64,000 bases of DNA from Candidatus Hydrogenedentota bacterium (GCA_903893795.1 CAITNO010000110.1:62001-126000), one strand, 5' to 3'; numbered from the stretch's first letter, positions 48,829 through 59,148 are shown. Notes: generated by a model from the sequence alone, not told the origin. Made by a program: numbers and translations.

Positions 48829-51744
48829 TTATATGCTCCGGTAGGACGGCGTGGTCATCAGCATCAGGCTTGGACCGCCCAGGAATAGATCGCCAAGAAT
48901 CTTCCGCAGTTTGACGAAGAGCAGGGAATTCTTGCTGCCAGGCCAGTTGCAACCGGCGTTTTCAGGTCCGGAGGAAACAGTCAGGCCAACCTGCGTCCCC
49001 AGCGCCACCTGAATCCCCGCTGCGGGAGTCTGTCTGATGACCTGTCCGACCGGGACGGTGTCGCTGCTTTCCTCCGCCACCGAAACCATCAACCCTGCTC
49101 CGATAAGTACCGTCCACGCCTGGCTGACCGGCATGCCCGTAAGGTCGGGCACGGTGACCAATAGTTGCGTCCGCACGAAGGTGGCCGTCACCGTTGTGTC
49201 TGCCGTCATATTGGACAGTTGGTAGGGCGCGGTGCCTGTCATGGCGCCGTTGCCTGCCGCCACGGCGGCGAGGTGATAGCCTGGATTTGCGCTCACGGTC
49301 ACGGCCGCGGTGCCGCCCGCAACCACCGTGTCCGGCCCCGTCACCGTGCCGCCTTCGGGCGGACTGGCCACGTAGGAGATGGCAAAGGACTGCGGTGGCG
49401 TGTCAGCCACCTTGACAAAGCGCCGCAGTTGCGCCGCATGGTTGCCGTTTTCGTCGCTCACATCGTAGGTGACGGTGTAGGTGCCGGGGGTGTCCACATT
49501 TACCGGGTTTCCGGTAACGATGTTTGCGGTGCGGTCACCGGCGCAGGCGTCCATCGCCGTGGCCCCCGCATCGGTGTAGGACCCATGGCTTTCCACGGTC
49601 ACGGTGGTGCTGCCCAGCAGGGTGATGACCGGAGGCGTCGTGTCCACCACGCTGACGGTCCGCACCGCCCGGAGGGCATGGTTTCCAGCGTCGTCCACGG
49701 CGTCATAGGTGACGGTGTAGGTGCCGGGGATGTTCATGTTGACCGGGTTGCCGGCGACGACATGGGCGGTCCAATCGCCGCCGCAGTTGTCCGTTGCCGT
49801 GGCACCTGCGTCGACGTGGACCGAGTGGCACTCCACTGCCACGGGATTGGCGCCGTGCAGCGTGATGACCGGGGGCGTCGTATCCACCACGTTGACCGTG
49901 CGCGCCAGTTGGACGGCAGGGTTGCCGTTGTTGTCGACCACGTCATAGGTGACGGTGTAGGCACCGGGAAGGTCTATGTTCACCGGGTTGTCTGTGATGA
50001 CGTTTTCGGTCTGGTCACCGTCGCAACTGTCCATCGCGGTCGCGCCCGCGTCGGTGTAGGCCCCATGACATTCCACATTCACCGGGTTGGTTCCCAGCAG
50101 TGTGAGAACCGGAGGGGTCCTGTCCACCACATTGACCGTGCGCACCGCCTGGATGGCGCTGTTGCCGTTGCCGTCGTCCAGGTTATAGCGCACCGTATAG
50201 GAATCAGGAACATTCACATTCACTGGGTTGGTGACGACAATGCCCGCAGTCAGATTGCCCGCGCAATTGTCCTCGGCGGTGGCACCGGCATCGCTGTACG
50301 CGCCGTGGCATTCCACGACAACCGGATTGGCGCCCGACAGGGTAATGACCGGCGGGGTGCTGTCCAGCACCGCCGTATCCGCGCGCCAGAGGTCGTTGAA
50401 GTAGGACCAGTTATAGCCGCCAAAGACCCACAGACCACCCGAGGCGTCGGTCCACGAGACTGCCTGACAGCGTCCGCCGGGCGTATTGGCCGCCGCAGAA
50501 TTTCCCCGTGTGCCATAGGTGCCTGACGCGTCGGGCGCGGAAGCGCCCTTTATCCAAGTCCAGTTGCCGGCGGCCGGATCGTATCTCCACAGGTCATTGA
50601 GAAAACCCGTGTTTCCCGCGGCGCCATAACCGGCGCCGCTAAAGAGCCACAGCTTGCCCGAGGTGTCGGTCCAGGTGACCGCGGCGGTGCGTCCGCCGGG
50701 CGTGTTGGCCGAACCGGGCGTTCCCAGCGTGCCGTAGGTCCCCAGCGGGTTGATTGTCTGGGCACCCTTTATCCAGGTCCAGAAACCCGTGGCCGGGTCG
50801 TATTTCCACAGGTCGTTGAGGAAGCCCGCGTCCGCTCCGGTGGTATAACCATAACCGCCAAAGACCCACACCTTTCCGGAAGCATCGGTCCACGAGGTCG
50901 AATCAAAGCGCGCGCCGGGGATGTTGGCCGCCTCAGGTGTTCCCGGAGTTCCATAGCTTCCGGACTCGTTGACCGTCGACGGTCCCTCCATCCAGGTCCA
51001 ATCGCCTGTGGCCGGATCGTATTTCCACAGGTCATTCAAATACGCCCCATTGAGGCCGCCGAAGACCCACAGCTTGCCCAAAGCGTCGATCCAAGAAACC
51101 ACCGACTGGCGGGCACCGGGGGTGTTGTCCGCCGCAGCGGTTCCCAGCATTCCGTACACCCCTGACTGGTCGGCCGTCGAGGCGCCCTTCATCCAGGTCC
51201 AGTTGCCGGTGGTGGGCTCGTATTTCCACAGGTCGTTGAGGCGGCCCTCAGTGCCCGCAACGTCAAAGCCAAAGCCGCCGAAGAGCCACAGGTTGCCCGA
51301 GAGGTCGGTCCAGGCGGCCGAGTCGGTGCGCGCGCCGGGGTTGTTGGCGCGGTTGGGCGTTCCAGGCGTGCCATAGGTGCCGGAATGGCCGGTCGTGGAG
51401 GGTCCCTTCATCCAGGTCCAGTAACCGGTGACCGGGTCACATTTCCACAGGTCGCTGAAACGCCCCCCGTTGTAGCCGCCAAAGAGCCACCGCCCGCCCG
51501 ATGGGTCGGTCCAGGAAACCCCGAAAGCGCGCGCGCCGGGGATGTTGGCCGCCGAAGGCGAACCAAGCGTGCCGTAGGTGCCGCTCTGCCCGGTCGTCGA
51601 GGACCCTTTCATCCAGATCCAATTCACCGTTTCAGCGCAACCCTGGGCCGCGGCGCTCCAGATGGGGCCGCCGCTCATCAGCCCAAGACCCACCAGCAGC
51701 ACCAACGCCCACGCCCATGACCCGGCAACCCTCCGATCGCGCAT
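48829..51744 (-). CDS. Secreted kelch-repeat protein with four DUF5011/HYR-like domains, an InlB-type repeat-like segment and one PASTA domain
   Basis: Six kelch-like repeats (WTWMKGxSTxxxSGTYGTxGTxxAANxPGAR...WLFGG...LNDLWKYDPATG), four 'TPPVITLLGxNPVxVECHGxYTDAGATA' domains, PASTA VPDLTGMPVSQAWTVLIGAGLMVSVAEE. ATG 51744 with ggaggg RBS. Confidence 0.85.
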   Translation of the reverse strand: MRDRRVAGSWAWALVLLVGLGLMSGGPIWSAAAQGCAETVNWIWMKGSSTTGQSGTYGTLGSPSAANIPGARAFGVSWTDPSGGRWLFGGYNGGRFSDLWKCDPVTGYWTWMKGPSTTGHSGTYGTPGTPNRANNPGARTDSAAWTDLSGNLWLFGGFGFDVAGTEGRLNDLWKYEPTTGNWTWMKGASTADQSGVYGMLGTAAADNTPGARQSVVSWIDALGKLWVFGGLNGAYLNDLWKYDPATGDWTWMEGPSTVNESGSYGTPGTPEAANIPGARFDSTSWTDASGKVWVFGGYGYTTGADAGFLNDLWKYDPATGFWTWIKGAQTINPLGTYGTLGTPGSANTPGGRTAAVTWTDTSGKLWLFSGAGYGAAGNTGFLNDLWRYDPAAGNWTWIKGASAPDASGTYGTRGNSAAANTPGGRCQAVSWTDASGGLWVFGGYNWSYFNDLWRADTAVLDSTPPVITLSGANPVVVECHGAYSDAGATAEDNCAGNLTAGIVVTNPVNVNVPDSYTVRYNLDDGNGNSAIQAVRTVNVVDRTPPVLTLLGTNPVNVECHGAYTDAGATAMDSCDGDQTENVITDNPVNIDLPGAYTVTYDVVDNNGNPAVQLARTVNVVDTTPPVITLHGANPVAVECHSVHVDAGATATDNCGGDWTAHVVAGNPVNMNIPGTYTVTYDAVDDAGNHALRAVRTVSVVDTTPPVITLLGSTTVTVESHGSYTDAGATAMDACAGDRTANIVTGNPVNVDTPGTYTVTYDVSDENGNHAAQLRRFVKVADTPPQSFAISYVASPPEGGTVTGPDTVVAGGTAAVTVSANPGYHLAAVAAGNGAMTGTAPYQLSNMTADTTVTATFVRTQLLVTVPDLTGMPVSQAWTVLIGAGLMVSVAEESSDTVPVGQVIRQTPAAGIQVALGTQVGLTVSSGPENAGCNWPGSKNSLLFVKLRKILGDLFLGGPSLMLMTTPSYRSI

Positions 51745-51924
51745 GATGCAACCCTCCATGGCTGAGAAGCCCCGCACGTCCGCACCGTGGTCACGCTTTG
51801 TGACACGCATATCCTGTGCAACGTGCTCGCCTGTCAACCAAAGTCAGTTTACACCCGCAAGTCCCGGACGTCAATCGTTGATTGACGCGCTGCGACGCGT
51901 GGGGAGGCGCCGGGGGGAAGCACT

Positions 51925-51939
51925 GCGGCAGGATGCCGC
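51925..51939. repeat. GGA-loop mini-palindrome
   Basis: gcggca-gga-tgccgc in the intergenic gap between divergent genes. Confidence 0.55.
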
Positions 51940-52214
51940 GCCTACAGCACCGCCACCACCGCGTTGCTGCTCTCTCCTTCCCTCGCCCTGCCGGGACGCC
52001 TCCTGGCTGCGGGTCTGGCCGGGCGGGGACAAGGCAGGTGGGGCGCCTGCGGTACGGGGCGGGACAATAGAGACGACATCGCCCCGGCATGATATCATTG
52101 GGGTTTCGGGGGCACGTCCGTGGCAGACGGTGCCCGAAGCACTCTTGCAACAGCGCTGCACGATGGGATGCAGAATTGTTTCACTCCGGTGAATTGGACC
52201 GGAAAGGACAAGGC

Positions 52215-52994
52215 ATGGACTGGTACGGCACGAATCTTTACAACAAGGAAAAGCGGCACATCATCGCCTGCCATGTGTTTTGGCGGGAACTGTGCTATTA
52301 CGCGGCGCTGGCGCCGCAGATATTCCAGTTTCATTTCCTGAAGCAGGGCCTGCACTGTGTGCCCGACACACTGCGGGTGGAACTGCAACGCACCATTGAC
52401 AGTGTGGACAAGGAATACGTGGAAGGCGGGGCGGACGGCGCGCGTGAATCGGTGGACGCCATTCTGCTGGGATACGGGCTGTGCAGCAACGGGCTGGTGG
52501 GCATACAGGCGCGCACGCTGCCGCTGGTTGTACCGCGGGGACACGACTGCATCACACTGCTGCTCGGTTCGAAGGAGCGCTACCGCGAATATTTTGATTC
52601 CCACCCGGGCACCTACTGGTACAGTCCCGGCTGGATTGACACCAGCACCCAGCCCAGCAAAGAGCGCTATGAGAGCGTGCTCGCCCACTACGTGGAGACT
52701 TACGGCGAGGAAAACGCCCAGTACCTGATGGAGGCGTCGGAAAACTGGATGACCGCCTACAACACGGCGGCCTATGTGGACCTCGGCATCGGCGATTCGG
52801 AACGGTACAAGGCCTACACGCGCGAATGCGCCGACTGGCTCAAGTGGAAGTGCGACTTTCTGGAGGGCGACCCCGGACTCCTGCGCCGTTTCCTCGAAAG
52901 CCCTTGGGACGAGAAGGATTTCCTGGTGGTGCAGCCGGGAGAAACGATTGTGGCGTCCTTTGACGAGCGGATCATTGCCGCTGAGCGGCGGTAA
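52215..52994 (+). CDS. DUF1638 family protein
   Basis: IIACHVFWRELCYYAA...ESVDAILLGYGLCSNGLVGIQARTLPLVVPRGHDCITLLLGSKERYREYFDSHPGTYWYSPGWI is characteristic of DUF1638. Confidence 0.8.
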   Translation: MDWYGTNLYNKEKRHIIACHVFWRELCYYAALAPQIFQFHFLKQGLHCVPDTLRVELQRTIDSVDKEYVEGGADGARESVDAILLGYGLCSNGLVGIQARTLPLVVPRGHDCITLLLGSKERYREYFDSHPGTYWYSPGWIDTSTQPSKERYESVLAHYVETYGEENAQYLMEASENWMTAYNTAAYVDLGIGDSERYKAYTRECADWLKWKCDFLEGDPGLLRRFLESPWDEKDFLVVQPGETIVASFDERIIAAERR

Positions 52995-53024
52995 GAGGAA
53001 GCACGCGCCAGGAAAGATGCCTTT

Positions 53025-53097
53025 ACTGGGAGCGCTGGCATCCCTGCCGGCTGTTCGGAAAAGAAAGAGGGCCGGCAGGGATGCCGGCGCTCCCAGT
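53025..53097. repeat. Long inverted repeat (27-nt arms) between convergent genes; near-identical to 30612-30678
   Basis: actgggagcgctggcatccctgccggc ... gccggcagggatgccggcgctcccagt, one T.G wobble. Confidence 0.85.
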
Positions 53098-53105
53098 CCT
53101 GCCGT

Positions 53106-55640
53106 TTAACTCACCCGGAACGTGGCAAGCTCCCAGGGCCGGAAACTGCACTGCCACTCGGTGCGTGAGGCCCCCGCATGGGCCCAGCCGTCGGCAAGTC
53201 TGTTGCCTTCCGTGTCGGCGGCCGCCACGGCGGCAAATCCGCCCGGCCAGGTGACCGTAGCCGTCTGGGCTTTGTCCGAGGCATTGAGCATACGCACCGC
53301 CACCGCGCCGTCTGCTGCGGGAAAGAGGTGCGTGATGAGCAGGTCCGGATTGTCCACGGCAACCCCGGCAACGCGGCCCGCACTGGCCCCGGCGGGCACG
53401 CGGAAGGGCCTGCGGTGGCAGCTCTCAGCCAAGCGCATGGAGTCGGCGGGCGAAAAGGACGAGGCCGCGTAAAAGCGCAGGTCCCAGTTGGCGGTGCCGG
53501 TGTAGCTGAAATCGAAGACGGTGCATTCGAAGACCGTTTCGCCATTCTCCTGGACGCGCCGGAAGAGCGTGTTCTGCGAGGGGCACCAGAGCAGGTGACG
53601 GTCGGGCCATTGAAGGCGCACATAGCGCGCGCAGTAGAAACTCTCCGCGTCGCGACGCTCTTCGGAGAAGGGCGCATCGGCATAGACCACCGGCGCGCCC
53701 TTGCCCGCGTGGAGCCGGAAGCGCCAGGTGCCCGCGGGGCGGGCGCCGGTCTCGAATCGGATGATGCTGGCCAGGCGCTGCTTGAAGTGAACGAAGGGCG
53801 TCGGCTCCGTTCCCGTGAACACCAACCCCTCCACGGTCAGGCCCGGCTCTTCCACCTCTCGGATGCGCAGGAGGTCGGTCCGCCACCGCGCCAGTTCCAT
53901 ATCGTCGGACAGGGACTGTGCGGTTAGGTGGAAGGGCGCCTTCTCAATATTTTCGTGCGCGGCCTCCACGTTTTCGTTGGGGTGGGGATTGGTGAAATAG
54001 GACGGCACCTGGTGCCATTGGCCGACGAGCGGCTCGAAAGACAGCCCGGAAAACAACTCCTGCGCCACTTCCCAGCGGTGGCCATCCTGTTTGGGTGTGA
54101 GGCGCTTCAACGGCGCATCAAGGGTGGATGCGTCTTTTTCCGACGGTTTCAATTGGAGCGTGCGGGTTTCACAGGCGGACATCTTCACGAGGACCGGACC
54201 GACGAGCACATTGCCGTCGTCTGCGCGAAATGCCGGCGGCAGTAATGTGTCGGTCTTGTCGTCCGTCAGCGTGAAGGCCTGTTTCGGCCAGCGGGCCTCG
54301 TCGAGTTCAAAGAGCACCGGCACCGTCACCGGCCAGGGGCAGGGATTGAACAGTTGGAGGCTTTTCTCCGCCTCGCCAAGAGGCGCGTCCAGACCGCCTT
54401 CCCCGCGCATGATTTGGTGCACCTGGGCCAACTGCTGTATGGCGATCTCGCTTTGGAAGGACCGCAACCCGTCCACATAGGCGGGCACGGAGCCCGCCAG
54501 GTAGGGGTCGTGGTTTTGCGAGCGCAGCAGCCGCGCCCAGAGGTCGCGCAGGCGGCCGCCCAGACGCTCCGCGACAACCTGCGCGGCGCCGCCCGCGCAC
54601 AGCGTTTCCGCCGCCAGCAGCAGGCTCTCGCACTGGTTGGAGCCGCGGGCGGTACGCTCGTTCTCGTAGCCCCAGCCACCCTGGAAGAAGTTGTTGTTGT
54701 AGTTGGAGTGGTCCAGCGGCATGCGCATCCTGGGCGCTTCGCAGCGGCCCAGAGCCCACTCGATGTACTCGGTGAGCAGCATCTGGCGGTAGCCCTTGGC
54801 CTCCGCGCCGTGAATGGCCCCGGCATAAGGCGCAATGGACGCGCCCCAGTCCAATCCGGGGGGCCACAATTCCATCCACTGGTAGATCAGCGGGGCCTTG
54901 TGGCCCTTCAAATTGGCCATGACCCCGTCGTAGGACTTCCATTGAACCGCGCAGGACAGCATGCCCGGATGGTTTGGAATGGTCGGAATGGTGGTGCCGT
55001 CCATCGCCTCCCACAGGATGAGGTCCTGCGGGATGGGGTCGGGTGTGCCCGAATTCTGGAACTGCACGCTGGCGTATTTGAACCCGGCCAGTTTGAGCAG
55101 TTGCGGCAGTTGGGGAAAGAAATTCTGCTCCTCGACGATGAAGGTGTCCACGCCCCGGCCCAGGTGTTTGTGGTAGGCCGCCTGGCCGAAGGTCAACTGG
55201 CGCAGGGCGGACTCATAGCCGAAGACCTGCGATTCGGCCTGGCCAAAGGTGCCGCCGGGCAGTTCCATCAGCCTGCGGTCGAGCAGGTCGCGCAGGACGC
55301 CGATATACTCCGGGTCCTCCCCGGCCAATGCCTCCAGGAAGTACGCGTCGAACTCATGGCAAACCCGGTTGTTGGGGTCCTGCTCCAGCCAGCGGCGGCC
55401 CTGCTCCAGGCCAAAGACGCTGGAGAAATTCTTCCGGTACCACCGGCCCCGAAGCTCTCCCTGGGGGAAAGTCTCACCGATGCCGAACTGGGTCCAGTGG
55501 TTGCAGATGACAATGGCACCCACGGTGCCGTCCTGATTGGGCATCGAAGTATTTCCTTCCGCGCCTGCGGTCCTGTCGAGCGCCACTGCGCCTGCGGCAA
55601 GCGCCGCGCCCTGTATAAAATCACGCCGGGACATGTCCAT
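53106..55640 (-). CDS. Secreted (Tat-type signal) GH38-like alpha-mannosidase-family protein
   Basis: MSRRDFIQGAALAAGAVALDRTAGA Tat-like signal; 'VICNHWTQFGIGETF...GGTFGQAESQVFGYESALRQLTFGQAAYHKHLGRGVDTFIVEEQNFFPQLPQLLKLAGFKYA' resembles a GH38 N-terminal barrel; beta-sandwich C-terminal half. Confidence 0.6.
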   Translation of the reverse strand: MDMSRRDFIQGAALAAGAVALDRTAGAEGNTSMPNQDGTVGAIVICNHWTQFGIGETFPQGELRGRWYRKNFSSVFGLEQGRRWLEQDPNNRVCHEFDAYFLEALAGEDPEYIGVLRDLLDRRLMELPGGTFGQAESQVFGYESALRQLTFGQAAYHKHLGRGVDTFIVEEQNFFPQLPQLLKLAGFKYASVQFQNSGTPDPIPQDLILWEAMDGTTIPTIPNHPGMLSCAVQWKSYDGVMANLKGHKAPLIYQWMELWPPGLDWGASIAPYAGAIHGAEAKGYRQMLLTEYIEWALGRCEAPRMRMPLDHSNYNNNFFQGGWGYENERTARGSNQCESLLLAAETLCAGGAAQVVAERLGGRLRDLWARLLRSQNHDPYLAGSVPAYVDGLRSFQSEIAIQQLAQVHQIMRGEGGLDAPLGEAEKSLQLFNPCPWPVTVPVLFELDEARWPKQAFTLTDDKTDTLLPPAFRADDGNVLVGPVLVKMSACETRTLQLKPSEKDASTLDAPLKRLTPKQDGHRWEVAQELFSGLSFEPLVGQWHQVPSYFTNPHPNENVEAAHENIEKAPFHLTAQSLSDDMELARWRTDLLRIREVEEPGLTVEGLVFTGTEPTPFVHFKQRLASIIRFETGARPAGTWRFRLHAGKGAPVVYADAPFSEERRDAESFYCARYVRLQWPDRHLLWCPSQNTLFRRVQENGETVFECTVFDFSYTGTANWDLRFYAASSFSPADSMRLAESCHRRPFRVPAGASAGRVAGVAVDNPDLLITHLFPAADGAVAVRMLNASDKAQTATVTWPGGFAAVAAADTEGNRLADGWAHAGASRTEWQCSFRPWELATFRVS

Positions 55641-55883
55641 GGGGTGCTCCTCTGGGGATAGTGCCATCTTAGTACAGAAGGGGAAGGCATGCCAATAACG
55701 CAACAGCGTGGGGCTGTCTGGCGGCAGGGCACGAGCGCAGTGCCCGTCATCCCCGCCGGTTGCCTGTTCCGTTTCAGCCTTTACCGAATACACGGGTATG
55801 ATAAAATAGAGTTTCAAGGAGCGCCGAAGGAGTGGGGGCGGGTTCTACGCTCGGCGTCGAATGGCAGCACAGGAGAATATTCA

Positions 55884-56924
55884 ATGAGACGGCTCTCATG
55901 GCCGACCAATGTGGCAATGCTGGCAGCCTGCCTTTTCATGGCCGGGTGCAACACCGTTTCCATCCCCGATGTGGTGGGCCAGACGCAGGACGCGGCGACC
56001 ACCGCCATCGGGGGGGCGGGCCTGAAAGTGAGCAAGGTCTCCCAGCAGTGCAGCAACACCGTGACGGCCGGACTGGTCGTCAGCCAGGACCCGGCGGCGG
56101 GAAAGCAGCAGTCGACCGTTTTCGGCGGGGTGACCCTGGTCGTCTCCACCGGGGAATGTCCCCTGACGGTGCCCAACGTGGTGGGGCAGACCCAGGCGGC
56201 GGCACGGGCGCTGATCACCGGGGTCAATTTAATCGTTGGCGCGGTAAACGAAGAGTACAGCGACTCCGTGGCGACGGGACAGGTCATCAGCCAGACGCCC
56301 GCCGCGAACGCAGTGACCACCCCGGGGAGCGCGGTCAATCTGGTGATTTCGCTGGGGGTGCATCCGATATACGGATCCCTGGCCATCAACAACCACGACC
56401 CTGTGACGAACAATCCCCAAGTCACCCTTGCCCTGACCTGGTCGGGCGGCGGGGGAACGGGCGTGAAAGACATGCGGTTCAGCGATGACGGGGCGCACTG
56501 GACGCTTTGGGAGGCGGTGAACACCGCCAAAACACACACGCTGACGGGCGGGGAGGGCCCGAACACCGTGCGGGCCCAATTCCGCGACAGCCTCTACAAC
56601 AAGTCCATCGTCTACAGTGACTACATTCTGCTGGACACCACGCCGCCCACGGGCAGCATGCTCATCAACAACGGGGCACCCCTCACGGCCAGCCCGACGG
56701 TCACGCTGACCCTCAGTTGGGACGATGGCGCGGGCAGCGGCGTAACGCTGATGCGGTTCAGTGAAGACGGGGCAAACTGGACGCTTTGGGAGACCGCGGC
56801 GGCCACGCGCAGCTACGCGCTGACAGCGGCCAACGGCAAGCACACGATACGGGTGGAGTATCAGGACGAGGCGGGCAACTACTCCCAGCCGTTCAGCGAC
56901 TACATCGACCTGGAGATACCGTAA
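55884..56924 (+). CDS. Lipoprotein with two PASTA domains and two Ig-like repeats
   Basis: Lipobox LFMAGC; IPDVVGQTQDAATTAIGGAGLKVSKV, VPNVVGQTQAAARALITGVNLIVGAVNEEYSDSVATGQVISQTPAAN; repeated MRFSDDGAHWTLWEAV / MRFSEDGANWTLWETA. Confidence 0.85.
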   Translation: MRRLSWPTNVAMLAACLFMAGCNTVSIPDVVGQTQDAATTAIGGAGLKVSKVSQQCSNTVTAGLVVSQDPAAGKQQSTVFGGVTLVVSTGECPLTVPNVVGQTQAAARALITGVNLIVGAVNEEYSDSVATGQVISQTPAANAVTTPGSAVNLVISLGVHPIYGSLAINNHDPVTNNPQVTLALTWSGGGGTGVKDMRFSDDGAHWTLWEAVNTAKTHTLTGGEGPNTVRAQFRDSLYNKSIVYSDYILLDTTPPTGSMLINNGAPLTASPTVTLTLSWDDGAGSGVTLMRFSEDGANWTLWETAAATRSYALTAANGKHTIRVEYQDEAGNYSQPFSDYIDLEIP

Positions 56925-56970
56925 AGAGGGCAAGACGGGCGGGAGTGCCTGTTCCCCATTCGCACTGCGG

Positions 56971-57696
56971 CTACCGGCGGTGGGTCCATTCGACCGTGGC
57001 GTATTTCTCGGTGACCAAACGGCGCATGGCGTCCACTTCATCCTGCGTGGGGGCTGAGGACACCTGTTCCGCTGAAAATACCTGGCTTACGGCGGCCCGC
57101 AACGCCTCGGGCGTCGGTGACAATTCGCCGACGAAGTCACGGTGGCTGCGTTTCCCGCGGTAATCGGGGCGGTCCTGCGGCTCGCGCAGACAGCGGGCCA
57201 TCCCCTCGTGGTCGGCGCGATAGAGGAGCGTGCCATGGTGCAGGAAAGCGTGCCTTTTTCTGCGCTGGGCGTTTCCCGAAACTTTTAGCCCCGACACGGC
57301 AAGGTCGCACACGCCCTCATGCCGCGCGGCCACGCCAAGGGAGGCCAATGCCTCGGACATGCGGTGCAGTATGAAGCAGTAGGACTGGTGCAGGTCGGCC
57401 GTTTCCGGAAATTCAGCGTAGGGAAGCATGAGCGCATAATTGAGACTGCCCGGCCCCTGCAGAACGCATCCGCCGGCCGTGCAGCGCCGCAGTATGGGCA
57501 CGCCGTCGGCGGCGCAGTGTTCCTCATTAACCTCTTTGCGCAGGGTCTGGGCCGAGCCCAGCACCACGAAACGCACGGGGCATTCCCAGAAACGCAGGGT
57601 GGCGGGGGCATTGCCCAACGCAACCGCGTCGAGGATTGCCTCGTCCATGGCGAGGTTTTCCTCGGGCGTGCTGAAACCAAGGTCGAGCAGGCGCAT
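56971..57696 (-). CDS. Lipoate-protein ligase A family (BPL/LplA/LipB)
   Basis: MDEAILDAVALGNAPATLRFWE, RRCTAGGCVLQGPGSLNYALMLP, VSGLKVSGNAQRRKRHAFLHHGTLLY. Confidence 0.85.
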   Translation of the reverse strand: MRLLDLGFSTPEENLAMDEAILDAVALGNAPATLRFWECPVRFVVLGSAQTLRKEVNEEHCAADGVPILRRCTAGGCVLQGPGSLNYALMLPYAEFPETADLHQSYCFILHRMSEALASLGVAARHEGVCDLAVSGLKVSGNAQRRKRHAFLHHGTLLYRADHEGMARCLREPQDRPDYRGKRSHRDFVGELSPTPEALRAAVSQVFSAEQVSSAPTQDEVDAMRRLVTEKYATVEWTHRR

Positions 57697-57705
57697 GGGG
57701 ACCCG

Positions 57706-59148
57706 CTAGGTCAGGCAGGCGCAGTTGAGGTTCTTGGCCGCGCGCACCTCGTCCAACCGCGACACGGGCATGGTGACCGGCGCCGCGTGGAGCGCGTTGG
57801 GGTCCTCGTCGACCAGCCGGGCGATTTCGAGCATGGCGTCGCAGAAGAAATCCATGGTCTCCTTCGACTCCGTCTCAGTGGGCTCAATCATCAGGCATTC
57901 CCTAACGGTCATCGGGAAGTATATCGTGGGCGCGTGGAAGCCCCGGTCGAGCAGCGCCTTGGCGATGTCGAGCGCGTGAACACCCTTGTCCGCCTGGCGC
58001 GAGGCGCTCAGCACGCACTCGTGCATGCAGTTGCCCTCGAAGGCGGCCTGGTAGGCGCCGCGCAGCCGCGCAAACATGTAGTTCGCATTGAGCACGGCAT
58101 TCTCGCCCACGGAAGCCAGTCCGTCGCCGCCGTAGTGGCGCAGGAAGGCGTAGGCGCGCACGGCGATCAGGAAGTTGCCGAAGAAGGCGGCCATGCGGCC
58201 CATCGATTTGGGGATGGCTTCCAGGGTGTAGCCGTCCGGACCCTTCACCACTTTCGGGCCGGGCAGGTAGGGCAGCAGCCGTTCGCCGACGGCAATCGCG
58301 CCGGAACCGGGCCCGCCCATGCCGTGCGGGGTGGCGAAGGTCTTGTGCAGGTTGAAGTGCATCACGTCAAAACCCAGGTCGCCGGGGCGGCACTTGCCGA
58401 CAATGGCGTTGAGGTTTGCGCCGTCGTAGTACAGCAGCGCATCAACCGCGTGGGCGCGCTCGGCCACCTCGTGCACTTTGGGCTCAAAGAGGCCGTGCGT
58501 GTTGGGGCAGGTCATCATCACGCCCGCCACGGTGTCGTCCAGCGCTTCCACCAGCTTGTCGAAATCCATCGTGCCGGCGGCGGTGGACGGAATCTCGCGC
58601 ACCTCGAAACCGGCCATGGCGGCCGTGGCGGGGTTGGTGCCATGGGCCGAATCGGGAATGAGGATGGTGCGCTTGTGGGTGTTGCCCTTGTCGCGGTGAT
58701 AGGCGGCTATCAGCAGCACACCGGCCAGTTCGCCGTGCGCGCCGGCCATGGGCTGGAGACAGCCTGCCTTCATTCCGCCAATTTCGGCCAGCATGCGCTC
58801 GGTTTCAAAGACCAGTTCCAGCGCGCCCTGGCAGACCGGTTCGTAAACCTTGGCCGTGGACAGGTGGGGATGCAGCGCGGCAAAGCCCGGGAGGGCGGCG
58901 ACGAGTTCGGAAACCTTGGGGTTGTACTTCATGGTGCAGGAGCCAAGCGGATAGAAATGGCTGTCCACGCCAAAATTAAGCCGGGAAAGCAGGGTAAAAT
59001 GGCGCACCACATCCAATTCGCCCACCTCGGGCAGTGGCAGGGCGGCGGTCCGGCAAAACTCGGTACTGAGGGGTGCCTCGGGCACGTCGAGCGGTTCGAG
59101 CGACACGGCGCGCCGACCGGCGCGGCTTTTTTCAAAGATTAGTTCCAC
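57706..59148 (-). CDS. gcvPB: Glycine dehydrogenase (aminomethyl-transferring) subunit 2
   Basis: FYPLGSCTMKYNPK, QPMAGAHGELAG, NLHKTFATPHGMGGPGSGAI (PLP lysine). Confidence 0.95.
   Translation of the reverse strand: MELIFEKSRAGRRAVSLEPLDVPEAPLSTEFCRTAALPLPEVGELDVVRHFTLLSRLNFGVDSHFYPLGSCTMKYNPKVSELVAALPGFAALHPHLSTAKVYEPVCQGALELVFETERMLAEIGGMKAGCLQPMAGAHGELAGVLLIAAYHRDKGNTHKRTILIPDSAHGTNPATAAMAGFEVREIPSTAAGTMDFDKLVEALDDTVAGVMMTCPNTHGLFEPKVHEVAERAHAVDALLYYDGANLNAIVGKCRPGDLGFDVMHFNLHKTFATPHGMGGPGSGAIAVGERLLPYLPGPKVVKGPDGYTLEAIPKSMGRMAAFFGNFLIAVRAYAFLRHYGGDGLASVGENAVLNANYMFARLRGAYQAAFEGNCMHECVLSASRQADKGVHALDIAKALLDRGFHAPTIYFPMTVRECLMIEPTETESKETMDFFCDAMLEIARLVDEDPNALHAAPVTMPVSRLDEVRAAKNLNCACLT

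Noticed and set aside
57319-59142. 607-aa plus-strand ORF
   Set aside because: Antisense to gcvPB and the lipoate ligase gene; His/Gly/Gln-rich shadow ORF.
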